A DNA stretch of 64,000 nucleotides from Propionispora vibrioides (GCF_900110485.1 NZ_FODY01000025.1:1-64000); one strand, 5' to 3'; counted from the first letter of the stretch, positions 18,320 through 26,311 are shown. Notes: generated from the letters alone by a model not told the origin. Made by a program: numbers and translations.

Positions 18320-18475
18320 AAGCAGTACGTCCGACGGGGTTATAGAGCATAGCGCTGAAAGTTTTTGCCGTCAGGCGCGATGGAGGAGCTGCGCATATCG
18401 GACATATGTAAAGCGACGATAACAAAGCCTGGCGGCAAAAAGACCGGTGACATACTTCATAACCCCGCTGGATGA
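18320..18475. repeat. Family-B intergenic repeat (copy 2)
   Basis: About 156 bases with outer arms around GGGGTTAT and ATAACCCC, an inner stem GTTTTTGCCGTCAGGC with GCCTGGCGGCAAAAAGAC, and a conserved middle with GGAGGAG, CATATCGGACATATG and CGACGA. The outer arms differ from those of the other B copies while still pairing. Confidence 0.8.
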
Positions 18476-18486
18476 GGATTAGTTAC

Positions 18487-19389
18487 TTAATCAAAATAAG
18501 GCAGTTGTATAGCCGGCCAGGTCCGGACCTTGGGCCGGCGAATGACCATATCCACATGATACCTGGACTTGCTTTGACCCAGCCCGTAGCTGTCTCCCAA
18601 GGCGAAATGTACTGTCCCTGCCGCTTTTTCATCAACCGAAATATTACGAACCACCTGCCGGCAGGCGGTATTAAAACCCAGCGCAAATTCGCCGATCTGA
18701 TAAATATCAGGTGCCTTGGGCGCAAGGTAAGCCGCCATAGCGGATGAGCAATTCACCAGTCTGCCTTGTACAAACTCAAGGCGCTGCGGCTCGTCAGGCA
18801 GCCAGGAACGGCTTACCGTCCCGTCGACCACCAGCACACCAGTAAAGGTTTCCTCCACCGGGCAGGTGTAGATCTCTCCATCCGGCAACTGGGTCAGGGC
18901 CGTACCACGGCACATACCGTCCTCGGCCAGCCAACGCCGACCCTTGACTGAAAAGCGGATATCGGTACCCAGCTCGGATGTAATTGAAAACTCCTCCACC
19001 CGCTCTATTTCCGCCCTGGTCTGCGCCAGCAGAGCCGCTAACGCCGGATATTCCACATCACCCCAAAACGCATCGGCCAGATAGCTTTCATTCCAATCGT
19101 AGAGGGTCAAAATCCGGCAGCCCTGAGCCCGCAGCAAGGCACGCTGCGCCAGACATCCCTCATAGCCCGGTCCGGCCGGCTGATAGAGTTCCAGGGCATG
19201 GCCGACTTCAGCCAGCTCCGGTCCGGTTAATAGCTGGCTAGGGCTATGAACGAGCAGGCAGGGATAGGGTAAAAGACCGGCGATAGCTTCTGCCAGTTCC
19301 CTGTTTCCCTGATAGCACAAGGCAATTTTTTTTACTGGGAACTCGCTGTCCGTCAGGGATGCCAGCAGGGTTTGGCGCAATCTGTTCAT
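18487..19389 (-). CDS. M29-like aminopeptidase family protein
   Basis: A 300-residue protein whose C-terminal half matches thermophilic M29 metallo-aminopeptidases (AmpS/AmpT). The expected metal ligands are present in order: Glu in LPDGEIYTCP, Glu in GEFALGFN, His in VHFALGDSYG, and His and Asp in SRYHVDMV. It is shorter than the usual 370-410 residues because the N-terminal domain is reduced, so substrate range may differ. The start ATG has GGGAGG seven bases upstream. It sits alone between two repeat-filled gaps. Confidence 0.75.
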   Translation of the reverse strand: MNRLRQTLLASLTDSEFPVKKIALCYQGNRELAEAIAGLLPYPCLLVHSPSQLLTGPELAEVGHALELYQPAGPGYEGCLAQRALLRAQGCRILTLYDWNESYLADAFWGDVEYPALAALLAQTRAEIERVEEFSITSELGTDIRFSVKGRRWLAEDGMCRGTALTQLPDGEIYTCPVEETFTGVLVVDGTVSRSWLPDEPQRLEFVQGRLVNCSSAMAAYLAPKAPDIYQIGEFALGFNTACRQVVRNISVDEKAAGTVHFALGDSYGLGQSKSRYHVDMVIRRPKVRTWPAIQLPYFD

Positions 19390-19829
19390 GGAGAACCTCC
19401 CAAAGCTTATTAGGGCTTGTTTGTAAAATATCCGAAACAGTCAGTGCTTTGTAAACCCTGGTTCTATCGTGTTCTTACGAGATCTTTTCCGCCCTGTTTT
19501 GTTGTCGTCGACTTACATATTCCCGATATGCACGCCTCCTCCGCCTCGCAGGACGAAAAATCTCTCGCAATTCATTCTATAGGCTTAGAGTTTACAGACC
19601 ACTAGTTGACGCTGATTTTTGTGCCATAGTTCATTAATATTTTTTGAGATAGGGGCCGCTATTCCGGCAAAATGTTGCTGCGTCTAACGTAACTATCCCG
19701 CGCTTAAGATCATTTCGTTACTTTACAAACAAGCTCTACTTATATTTTATTTATGGCACTACAAAATAAGACATGAATCAGGCGAAAAGAATCGGTGTGC
19801 CTGTTGCTTGTACCTGTAAAAAGAAAAAA
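19390..19829. other. 440-base gap with two decayed repeats
   Basis: No coding sequence is supported. 19468-19570 resembles family B in reverse (GAGATCTTTTCCGCC, GTCGTCGACTTACATAT, CTCCTCCG, GACGAAAAATCTCTC). 19640-19700 resembles part of family A in reverse (GCCGCTATTCCGGC followed by TTGCTGCGTC). The remainder is AT-rich. Confidence 0.5.
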
Positions 19830-19860
19830 AGAGAACCCCGCGGGTTCTCTCGTTTTTTAT
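19821..19860 (-). terminator. Terminator of rpsF-ssb-rpsR
   Basis: GAGAACCC pairs with GGGTTCTC around CGC; on the minus strand a run of seven T follows. It directly follows rpsR. Confidence 0.85.
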
Positions 19861-20087
19861 TCTGCTGTAAACGGCAACAAAGCAATGTTTCTTGCCCGTT
19901 TGATGGATATAGTCAATTGACGCTGATGTTTGGCGCAGTTGCCCGAAATACGGCGCGGCAGGATTTTACCGCGTTCAGTCGTATAACGGCGTAACTTCGG
20001 AACGTCTTTATAGTCAATGGCTTCCACTTTATCTACGCAGAAGCTGCAAACTTTTTTCTTAGGTTTTCTGCCTCTTTCACGTTTCAC
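19857..20087 (-). CDS. rpsR: 30S ribosomal protein S18
   Basis: A 76-residue basic protein, normal length for S18, which pairs with S6 on the 30S platform. It carries the cysteine-bearing ('C+') form: CSFC near residue 14 and a further cysteine in GNCAKHQR, which in such paralogues can bind zinc. The start is GTG 20087 with GGGAGG upstream. It is the last gene of rpsF-ssb-rpsR. Confidence 0.95.
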   Translation of the reverse strand: MKRERGRKPKKKVCSFCVDKVEAIDYKDVPKLRRYTTERGKILPRRISGNCAKHQRQLTISIKRARNIALLPFTAE

Positions 20088-20102
20088 CGTATGAACCTCC
20101 CT

Positions 20103-20516
20103 TTAAAATGGTATTTCCTCTTCAGGGAAGACATCACTACCAAAAGAGCTGGCATCATTGAAGGAATTGGTGCTGCCGCCGCCACCGCTATTGCCGCCGG
20201 TCTGACGGCTGTCCAGAAACTCAATGTTCTGGGCAATGACTTCGGCTACCCGCCGCTTCTGTCCGTCGTTTCCGTCATAGGAGCGGATTTGGAGTCGTCC
20301 CTCTACCAGCACACGGCGTCCTTTGGTAAGATTATTGCCACAAATTTCGGCCAGTTTTTCCCATGCAACGATGGGAATAAAGTCAGTCTGTTCTTGGCCT
20401 TGTCCGCCGCCGAAGCGGTTTACCGCGATAGAAAAGGAAGCCACCGCTTTACCGTTCTGCGTGTAGCGCACCTCAGGATCACGAGCCAAGCGACCGACTA
20501 AGATAACCTTATTCAT
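20103..20516 (-). CDS. ssb: Single-stranded DNA-binding protein
   Basis: A 137-residue SSB. The OB-fold begins MNKVILVGRLARDPEVRYT and the acidic C-terminal tail ends EEEIPF, the protein-interaction tip that recruits replication and repair partners. A short Gly/Asn-rich linker joins them. The start ATG follows GGAGGG. It lies between rpsF and rpsR as in most Bacillota. Confidence 0.97.
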   Translation of the reverse strand: MNKVILVGRLARDPEVRYTQNGKAVASFSIAVNRFGGGQGQEQTDFIPIVAWEKLAEICGNNLTKGRRVLVEGRLQIRSYDGNDGQKRRVAEVIAQNIEFLDSRQTGGNSGGGGSTNSFNDASSFGSDVFPEEEIPF

Positions 20517-20588
20517 GGTTTATTCCCTCCGAAAGACTGCTGCTTATGAGCAGCCTCTGTAATATTTAGCGTTTTTACGCACTGCTGT

Positions 20589-20873
20589 TTATTCGTCTTC
20601 TTTAATAACCATATGTTTCAAGATCTCATCGGTAATCTTCATCACACGGTCAAGCTCGGCAACAACAGCCGGTTCACCAGTGAAGTAGAAGATGCAGTAA
20701 TAACCCTCGGTGAAGTCTTTCACTTCATAGGCCAAGCGTTTTTTACCCCAACGATCAATCTTCTCAATGTTTCCGCCATTTGCAGTCACAAGGTTTTCAA
20801 ACTTGGCAAGCACCGCGTTTGTTGCCTCTTCTTCCAACGGCTTAACAATGAATATGACTTCGTACTTTCTCAC
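20589..20873 (-). CDS. rpsF: 30S ribosomal protein S6
   Basis: A 94-residue S6 protein beginning [16 protein letters not shown], with [18 protein letters not shown] in the middle. It starts at GTG 20873 behind GGAGGAGGTGA. It heads the rpsF-ssb-rpsR operon with its own strong promoter and a structured leader that can pair with the ribosome binding site. Confidence 0.96.
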   Translation of the reverse strand: MRKYEVIFIVKPLEEEATNAVLAKFENLVTANGGNIEKIDRWGKKRLAYEVKDFTEGYYCIFYFTGEPAVVAELDRVMKITDEILKHMVIKEDE

Positions 20874-20880
20874 GAAATCA

Positions 20881-20924
20881 CCTCCTCCTGTGGACTAGTG
20901 GCTCCCGCATGGGGAGCAGGGAGG
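20881..20924 (-). promoter_or_regulatory. Probable S6:S18 autoregulatory leader
   Basis: On the minus strand CCTCC (20920-20924) can pair with the GGAGG of the ribosome binding site (20881-20885), enclosing a GCTCCC/GGGAGC hairpin and a CCACTAG segment. Many bacteria have an S6:S18-binding leader here that represses rpsF. The assignment rests on position and pairing, not on a covariance match. Confidence 0.5.
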
Positions 20925-20978
20925 TTAACAAATAAAATTTGCAAACCAACAAACCAGGACAATGTCCTAGACTAAATT

Positions 20979-21007
20979 ATTATAGCATTAAAAATATCCA
21001 ATTGCAA
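20979..21007 (-). promoter_or_regulatory. rpsF promoter
   Basis: Minus strand: TTGCAA, 17 bases, TATAAT. Transcription would start near 20972, giving a leader of about 100 bases. Confidence 0.8.
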
Positions 21008-21023
21008 GAAATTTACACAAGAA

Positions 21024-21185
21024 GGGAACCGCTGATTTAATGAGCCTGCCAGCCTGGCGAGAGATTTTTCAACTGGCAAGGAAGTAAGACCGCAGGAATA
21101 GCGGTTCCTATTTCAAGTTTTGCTGAAGCAGCCAGATGGAAAAAGATCCGCCAGGCTGTGCGGTGTGAATAAATCAGTGGTTCCC
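21024..21185. repeat. Family-A intergenic repeat (copy 1)
   Basis: 162 bases bounded by an imperfect terminal inverted repeat, GGGAACCGCTGATTTAAT at the left and the matching complement at the right. Inside, GCCTGGCG pairs with CGCCAGGC and CTGGC with GCCAG, leaving a central loop with its own ACCGC/GCGGT hairpin. The right end is the last base before the ychF stop codon's complement, so the element abuts the gene exactly. Confidence 0.85.
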
Positions 21186-22291
21186 TAAACATTAAAGCGG
21201 AAATAGGTCACATCGCCGTCCTGCATTACATAGTCTTTGCCTTCCAGCCGGACCAGTCCCTTTTCTCTGGCGGCCGCCTGACTGCCGGCCGCCATCAGAT
21301 CGGCAAAGGATACGATTTCCGCCCGGATAAAGCCGCGTTCAATGTCACTATGAATCTTGCCGCCAGCCTGCGGCGCTTTAGTGCCCCGGCAAATGGTCCA
21401 GGCCCTGACTTCCTGCTCGCCGGCCGTCAAAAAAGTCATCAAACCCAAAAGTTTATGCGACGCCCGGATCAGCTTGTCCAGACCTGATTCGTTCAAACCC
21501 AGTTCGGCCAGGAACTCCCTGGCGTCTGCTTCCGGCAACTCGGCGATTTCCGCTTCCACCTTGGCCGAGACGGCGACGACGCCGGCTTTTTCCTGCTGCG
21601 CGTATTGGAGCACAGCCTGCACATACCGATTGTCTTCCGGGCTGGTCACTTCTTCTTCGCTGACATTGGCGACAAACAGGACCGGTTTAAGCGTCAGGAG
21701 ATTGAGGTCAGCGATCATCGCCGCTTCATCGGCTTCCAAGTCTACCCGGCGGGCCGGTTCGGCATTACCCAAAGCTTCCTGAATTCGCTTGAGGATAGTC
21801 AGCTCGGTCTGGGCCTTCTTATCGCCGCTCTTCACCAGCTTCTGGGTGCGCTCCATTCTTTTCTCCACCGTTTCCAGGTCGGCCAGGCACAACTCGGTAT
21901 TGATAATCTCAATATCCCGCAACGGGTCCAGAGCGCCTTCGACATGGGTAATATTCTCATCGGCAAAGCAGCGCACCACCTGGGCAATAGCGTCAACCTG
22001 GCGAATGTGGGCCAGAAATTTATTGCCCAACCCTTCTCCCTGCGCCGCCCCCTTGACCAAGCCGGCAATATCGACAAAGCGGACAGCCGCCGGAATAACC
22101 CGTTTCGATTTATACATATCGACCAGCTTCTGCAAGCGTTCATCCGGGACATCCACCACCCCTACATTGGGTTCAATGGTGCAAAACGGATAGTTGGCCG
22201 CTTCAGCGCCCGCCTTGGTAATGGCATTAAACAGGGTGCTCTTGCCGACATTGGGCAAACCGACGATGCCTACTTCTAAATTTGTGCTCAT
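21185..22291 (-). CDS. ychF: Ribosome-binding ATPase YchF
   Basis: A 368-residue Obg-family P-loop protein that prefers ATP and binds ribosomes and the translation machinery. [15 protein letters not shown] lies at about 11-25, and the switch/G2-G3 region reads [18 protein letters not shown], both characteristic of YchF. A C-terminal TGS-like domain ends in [10 protein letters not shown]. The start ATG follows AAGGTGG. It is flanked on both sides by family-A repeats. Confidence 0.95.
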   Translation of the reverse strand: MSTNLEVGIVGLPNVGKSTLFNAITKAGAEAANYPFCTIEPNVGVVDVPDERLQKLVDMYKSKRVIPAAVRFVDIAGLVKGAAQGEGLGNKFLAHIRQVDAIAQVVRCFADENITHVEGALDPLRDIEIINTELCLADLETVEKRMERTQKLVKSGDKKAQTELTILKRIQEALGNAEPARRVDLEADEAAMIADLNLLTLKPVLFVANVSEEEVTSPEDNRYVQAVLQYAQQEKAGVVAVSAKVEAEIAELPEADAREFLAELGLNESGLDKLIRASHKLLGLMTFLTAGEQEVRAWTICRGTKAPQAGGKIHSDIERGFIRAEIVSFADLMAAGSQAAAREKGLVRLEGKDYVMQDGDVTYFRFNV

Positions 22292-22325
22292 GTATCTTCC
22301 ACCTTACTTTAAATTTCGTTGCCTT

Positions 22326-22487
22326 AGGAACCGCTGATGTAATGAACCTGTCGGCCTGGCGAGAGATTTTTCCGCCTGGCAAGGAGGTTAAAACCAGGAA
22401 TAGTTGGGCTATTTCAAGGTTTGGCTGACGCAGGCAGACGGAAAAAGATCCGTCAGGACGCACAGTGTGAATACATTAGCGGTTCCT
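22326..22487. repeat. Family-A intergenic repeat (copy 2)
   Basis: 162 bases, same length and order as copy 1, with terminal inverted repeat AGGAACCGCT-ATG. Internal segments GGCCTGGCGAGAGATTTTTC, GGCAAGGAGG and GACGGAAAAAGATCC match copy 1. It fills the gap upstream of ychF. Confidence 0.85.
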
Positions 22488-22536
22488 TATATCTTTGTCT
22501 ATTGTAGAGTATCACTGCCAGAAATTCAATAGGCAC

Positions 22537-22699
22537 TAGTGCCTCATCCGGCGGGAAGCCGTAGTATGGCATCGAGGATTTTTGCCATCAGGCAAGACGG
22601 AGGAGGTGCGCATACCGGGTATATGTAAACCGACGACAACGAAGGCTGATGGCAAAAAGACCGGGGATCTGCCACAGCTTTCTGCCGGATGAAGCACTA
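22537..22699. repeat. Family-B intergenic repeat (copy 1)
   Basis: About 163 bases. Outer arms TAGTGC-TCATCCGGC and GCCGGATGA-GCACTA; inner stem TTTTTGCCATCAGGC with GGCTGATGGCAAAAAG; conserved middle GACGGAGGAGG, CATA, ATATGT, CGACGACAACGAAG. Its right edge reaches the stop codon of the DUF951 gene. Confidence 0.85.
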
Positions 22700-22906
22700 A
22701 TGCTCCGCCGGCTCGTCGGTCCGGCCCACAATGGTTTTGACGGCTTTCTCAAATTTCGGCCGGGGAACCATCACCCAGCGGCCGCAGCCCAGGCATTTGA
22801 TGCCGAAGTCGATGCCTGTCCGGGTAATTTCCCAGCGGTCCGAACCGCAGGGATGCTGTTTTTTCATTTTAACAATGTCGCCGATCTTATACTGTATCCG
22901 CTCCAT
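22697..22906 (-). CDS. DUF951 family small protein
   Basis: A 69-residue protein with the DUF951 pattern: IGDIVKMKKQHPCGSDRWEI, then IKCLGCGRWVMVPRPKFEK. The cysteines in HPCG and CLGCG suggest a small metal-binding or OB-like fold; its function is unknown. GGGGGAAAG precedes the ATG. It starts thirteen bases after the mscS stop and is probably co-transcribed with it, a pairing seen in many Bacillota. Confidence 0.9.
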   Translation of the reverse strand: MERIQYKIGDIVKMKKQHPCGSDRWEITRTGIDFGIKCLGCGRWVMVPRPKFEKAVKTIVGRTDEPAEH

Positions 22907-22918
22907 CTTACTTTCCCC

Positions 22919-23740
22919 CTAGCTTTTTATTAACAGCGCCGGCGGCATGACAATGCCTGCCGACTGAAACAAAGTGGCCACTTTATGGCGGATAGCGGTT
23001 TCCACCGCCCCCTGCTTAAGCGGCACCGTCTCGGCCACTAGCCGCAGCAGCATATCGGTGCTGCGAAATTCTACAATACCTACCACCTTGGGGCCACTTA
23101 CCACTTCCGGCATAGCAGCGCCAACGGCGGCACAAGCCTCCTCCAGCAAAGCCACGACCTGATTCAGGTCGGCTTCGTAAGCAACAGGAATATTCACTAC
23201 TGCCTGCATATGACCCCGGGTATAATTACTGATCCGGGTAATAGCGCCGTTAGGGATAAAATGCAGCACGCCATTGGCATCCCGCAGCTTGGTGGAACGG
23301 AAACCGATCTCCTCCACTGTCCCGGCCATATTGTCACTGACAATATAGTCGCCAACCGAATACTGGTCCTCCAGAATAATAAAGAAGCCGCTGATAAAAT
23401 CCTTGATCAGACTCTGGGCGCCTACGCCAAGGGCCAACCCGATCACACCGGCGCCGGCAATCAGCGAGGTGGTGTCGATGCTGCATTCCTGGAGCAGCAT
23501 AATGACTGCGATGAAATATATGATATAGCGGAGAATGTTGGCAGTCAGGGCATATAAGGTCCGGGCCCGTTTCTCTTCCAAATAGAAGGTTTTTACACCT
23601 TGGGGTGGAATAAAAAACCGGCCGATCAGTGTATGGGATATTTTCAAAACCACTGCCGCTCCCACTAAAATGGCCAGAATCCGCAGCAGCTTATGCGCCG
23701 TCTCCAGCAAAAAATCAGGATTTACAAAAAACTCTGTCAC
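22919..23740 (-). CDS. Small-conductance mechanosensitive channel (MscS family)
   Basis: A 273-residue MscS-type channel that releases solutes on hypo-osmotic shock. Three N-terminal membrane segments end in the pore helix LIAGAGVIGLALGVGAQSLI, followed by the beta domain with IILEDQYSVGDYI and a cytoplasmic C-terminal domain. The length fits YkuT-like short MscS proteins. The start is GTG 23740 with AAGGAGG at nine bases. Confidence 0.93.
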   Translation of the reverse strand: MTEFFVNPDFLLETAHKLLRILAILVGAAVVLKISHTLIGRFFIPPQGVKTFYLEEKRARTLYALTANILRYIIYFIAVIMLLQECSIDTTSLIAGAGVIGLALGVGAQSLIKDFISGFFIILEDQYSVGDYIVSDNMAGTVEEIGFRSTKLRDANGVLHFIPNGAITRISNYTRGHMQAVVNIPVAYEADLNQVVALLEEACAAVGAAMPEVVSGPKVVGIVEFRSTDMLLRLVAETVPLKQGAVETAIRHKVATLFQSAGIVMPPALLIKS

Positions 23741-23837
23741 AGAGCGACCTCCTTAAAGCATCAATTGTATAATAATTAGACTTTCCAGGAAAAATTCCTC
23801 TTTTCCAGCCGTCAGTAACACGTTCACTCAGTGCCTC

Positions 23838-23844
23838 ATATAAT
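23838..23844 (+). promoter_or_regulatory. Possible promoter of hypothetical gene
   Basis: CATATAAT lies 33 bases before the ATG. It contains TATAAT but has no good sigma-A -35, while CATAnnnT fits mother-cell sporulation sigma factors (SigE/SigK). Weak evidence. Confidence 0.3.
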
Positions 23845-23876
23845 GTATGACAAATCCGTGCGAAGGGGCGATCGCT

Positions 23877-24359
23877 ATGGCGACAACACCGCAACCCATT
23901 GTTAATACTATTCTTGCCGATGTCAATGCCATCATTCCGAATTTTTCTTCGCTGGTCAGTTCCTACCGTCTGCTTGTGGGCTCCGCCGAAGAAATCCACC
24001 GTATCCCCGGTGTACCGGAAGACATTTTCTTTCGCTCGGTAGAGCGGTTCGACCATACCGGGACACTGATTGATATTCTGCTGGAACTGCTCTGCTGCAA
24101 AATAAGCTACAGCAGTGACTTCCTCGGCATTACCTGCGCTCCGATTGATCTATTCCGGCTGCTAACCAACCGGACGGACGTCACCGATACTCCTTACCGT
24201 ACGGGCGACCAAATTCTGCAGCTTGAAGTGCTGCGGCGGGCTCTGGATAAATGCCGCGGTACCCCCTCCGGCTTTAAACCCGGCGATATTCCGTCCTGGC
24301 GCGGACGCCGCAGCCGGGACAAACAGGACGAGAGTCCAAGCGCTCCGGACTCGTTGTAA
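23877..24359 (+). CDS. Hypothetical protein
   Basis: A 160-residue protein not recognised as any family. The first 130 residues look like a compact alpha/beta globular domain (IVNTILADVNAIIPNFSSLV near the start), and the last 30 are charged and Arg/Asp-rich, likely disordered. There is no signal peptide or clear membrane span. ATG 23877 has AAGGGG eight bases upstream; the earlier ATG at 23847 has none. It is the only plus-strand gene between 8 and 41 kb, has its own terminator, and its putative -10 resembles a sporulation promoter, so a sporulation role is possible but unproven. Confidence 0.7.
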   Translation: MATTPQPIVNTILADVNAIIPNFSSLVSSYRLLVGSAEEIHRIPGVPEDIFFRSVERFDHTGTLIDILLELLCCKISYSSDFLGITCAPIDLFRLLTNRTDVTDTPYRTGDQILQLEVLRRALDKCRGTPSGFKPGDIPSWRGRRSRDKQDESPSAPDSL

Positions 24360-24366
24360 GCTTATC

Positions 24367-24410
24367 AACCAAACGGGCATTGACGTCACCGTCAATGCCC
24401 GTTTTCTTCG
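24367..24410. terminator. Bidirectional terminator
   Basis: AACGGGCATTGACG pairs perfectly with CGTCAATGCCCGTT around TCAC, then TTCTT. It separates the hypothetical gene from the converging CDF transporter gene. Confidence 0.85.
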
Positions 24411-25324
24411 TCTGCCGGCGGCAAAGGACAACTGCCAAAGCCGTCATGATAATCGCAGGGTTCAATATGAATGACCACATCACAGAGGCCCAGCCGTTCC
24501 TCGATTTCCCGTTCCAATTGGTCGCATACGGCATGGGCCTTATCCAGATGCATCTCCTTGTATAAAATCAGGTGCATGTCAATCAGCCGGTAACTGCCTG
24601 ACCGCCGCGTCCGGAGCCGGTGAAAAGAAATAACCTCCACATGGCGATTGACAATTTCACTGATAATCGCTTCCTCTTCCGGTGGCAGCGCAATATCAGT
24701 AAGCTCATGGACACTTTTTTTGGTCATATCGTAACCGGCTTTAAAAACAATGCCGGCCACCGAAAGAGCAATCAGCGGGTCCAGCCAGCTCAGACCCGTC
24801 ACTTTGATCAAAACCAGACCGATCAGTACACCGACCGAGGTCCAGATATCGGCCCGCAAATGCAAGGCGTCGGCCTCCAGCGCCTGGGATTCGGTCTGAT
24901 GGGCTACGGCCAGCAGACGGCTGGAAACCCCATAGTTAAGCGCGATAGAAATAACCATAAGCAGAATGCCGTATTCCAGATGCTCCGGTTTGTTATGGGA
25001 GTAAAACTTATCCACTGCCTCATAAACAATCCATAAAGCGGCGCCGATGATTAGCAGTGCTTCCACGGCACCGGACAGGTTTTCGAACTTGCCGTGGCCG
25101 TAGGCATGATTTTTATCCGGCGGCTGATCGGATTTTCTGACCGCCACATAGGCAACCAGGGAAGCGATTAAATCCACCGCAGAATGGGCAGCCTCGGAAA
25201 TGATGCTCACCGTACCGGTAATCAAACCTACCGCCAGTTTTAAAACCACTAGCAGCGAGTTGGACAGAATGGATAACAACGCCGTCCTTTTTTTTAGATT
25301 TCCCTCCGGGTGACTCTCCTGCAC
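24392..25324 (-). CDS. Cation diffusion facilitator (probable Ni/Co exporter)
   Basis: A 310-residue CDF transporter that exports divalent metal ions in exchange for protons. Membrane metal-site motifs are visible as SEAAHSAVDL and EADALHLRADIWTS (His and Asp pairs), followed by a cytoplasmic C-terminal domain and a His/Cys-rich end (HIEPCDYHDGFGSC). The start is GTG 25324 behind AGGGAGG; the in-frame ATG at 25429 lies inside the riboswitch and is rejected. The NiCo riboswitch upstream predicts that nickel or cobalt turns it on, so its likely substrates are Ni2+/Co2+, as for other czcD-type genes with this RNA. Confidence 0.9.
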   Translation of the reverse strand: MQESHPEGNLKKRTALLSILSNSLLVVLKLAVGLITGTVSIISEAAHSAVDLIASLVAYVAVRKSDQPPDKNHAYGHGKFENLSGAVEALLIIGAALWIVYEAVDKFYSHNKPEHLEYGILLMVISIALNYGVSSRLLAVAHQTESQALEADALHLRADIWTSVGVLIGLVLIKVTGLSWLDPLIALSVAGIVFKAGYDMTKKSVHELTDIALPPEEEAIISEIVNRHVEVISFHRLRTRRSGSYRLIDMHLILYKEMHLDKAHAVCDQLEREIEERLGLCDVVIHIEPCDYHDGFGSCPLPPADEENGH

Positions 25325-25373
25325 CGCATAGACCTCCCTGAAAAATAATATGACAGATACGCCCGTGAACTTA

Positions 25374-25409
25374 TTAAAAAAGCCTGCGGAATCGTTAGAT
25401 CCCGCAGGC
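25374..25409 (-). terminator. Riboswitch-controlled terminator
   Basis: Minus strand: GCCTGCGG...CCGCAGGC followed by TTTTTTAAT. The 5' arm is part of the aptamer's conserved GCCTGC element, so ligand binding and termination are mutually exclusive. Confidence 0.85.
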
Positions 25410-25470
25410 AATATATCCTGCTGCGTCATGTCTGCCCAGTCGCCGTTAACCGGCCACTTGATCCTGTTCT
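25400..25470 (-). ncRNA. NiCo (czcD) riboswitch aptamer
   Basis: On the minus strand the conserved elements of the NiCo riboswitch appear in order and spacing: ACAGG, ACTGGGCAG, GCAGCAGG and GCCTGC, with variable stems between (GCCGG/ACGGC, then CATGACG). The known RNA binds Ni2+ or Co2+ cooperatively and relieves termination of metal exporter genes. It starts right after the predicted transcription start, ends in a terminator, and is followed by a CDF exporter, exactly the expected context. Confidence 0.85.
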
Positions 25471-25473
25471 ATA

Positions 25474-25502
25474 ATATTAGCATACCTCTAAAAAGGTGTA
25501 AA
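25474..25502 (-). promoter_or_regulatory. Promoter of NiCo riboswitch/CDF unit
   Basis: Minus strand: TTTACA, 17 bases, TAATAT. Transcription would begin near 25467, just before the aptamer. Confidence 0.75.
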
Positions 25503-25525
25503 GACTTGCCAGACTCAGTTAAAAC

Positions 25526-26170
25526 TCAGCCAATCTGGACTACATGACGGACAGGATAACCTTTCTCCTGCAGCCGCGCCGACAGCACGGCAATATCCGG
25601 AATGTCCGCCCGAATGACCATCTCAGCCTTGCCTTCCACTAGACTATGGCTAATCATACTGCCGATATTAATCCCCAAATCGGCAAATACGGCCGTAATC
25701 TCATGGACGGCGCCCACCTTGTCGGCCATATCCAGCGTAATTCTGGTCTTGCCCTGCGGCAGGCCCATGACATCAACAAAGCATTTAAAGATGTCTGTTT
25801 CCGTAATAATCCCGACTGGGGCACCGGCCTCATCTACCACAATAATACCGCCGATCTTGTTGTTGTACATTAAAAGCGCGGCCTCTTCCACGGTAGCGTC
25901 GGCCCGTACGGTAATCAACTCTTTTTTCATGACATCTTTTACTTTCATTTTTGCCAGCAGATAATTGATCTCATAAATCGATAAGGAAGTAGCGGCAGAC
26001 GGGGAAACTTCCCGTAAATCACGGTCGGTAATAATCCCTACCAGTTTTCCGTCGTCCACCACCGGCAAGCGACGGAACTTGTTTTTCCGCATGACATGCG
26101 CGGCATCGGCGATATTCGTGCCCGAAGTGATTGTTACAGGATTCGGGGTCATATGATTTGATACAAACAT
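25526..26170 (-). CDS. CBS-ACT domain protein (AcuB-like)
   Basis: A 214-residue regulatory protein with two CBS domains (about 1-140, with DDGKLVGIITDRDL and DEAGAPVGIITETDI) that typically bind adenine nucleotides, and a C-terminal ACT-like domain (about 145-212) of the type that senses amino acids. This AcuB-like layout is common next to BCAA transporter genes in related bacteria. The start ATG 26170 has GGGAG ten bases upstream; two more upstream ATG/GTG codons lack proper spacing. It is probably the tail of the liv operon or a separate unit 140 bases after livF. Its regulatory target is unknown. Confidence 0.85.
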   Translation of the reverse strand: MFVSNHMTPNPVTITSGTNIADAAHVMRKNKFRRLPVVDDGKLVGIITDRDLREVSPSAATSLSIYEINYLLAKMKVKDVMKKELITVRADATVEEAALLMYNNKIGGIIVVDEAGAPVGIITETDIFKCFVDVMGLPQGKTRITLDMADKVGAVHEITAVFADLGINIGSMISHSLVEGKAEMVIRADIPDIAVLSARLQEKGYPVRHVVQIG

Positions 26171-26311
26171 ACAGCTCATCTCCCATACACAGGTTTTTAC
26201 TTCCAAACATCATACACTATCCAGGTACTGCTGTCATACGCATCAGGGCCGGCAGCGACTCCGGTCTACTGCCGGCTTCCGGGCAGGCTAAGACGCAAGA
26301 GGAGACGTTAA

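Noticed and set aside
18213-18425. Long upstream extension of the MazG-like protein
   Set aside because: It is read through a family-B repeat; a perfect ribosome site precedes TTG 18212.
25325-25429. N-terminal extension of the CDF protein
   Set aside because: It would be translated from the NiCo aptamer and terminator; GTG 25324 has a proper ribosome site.
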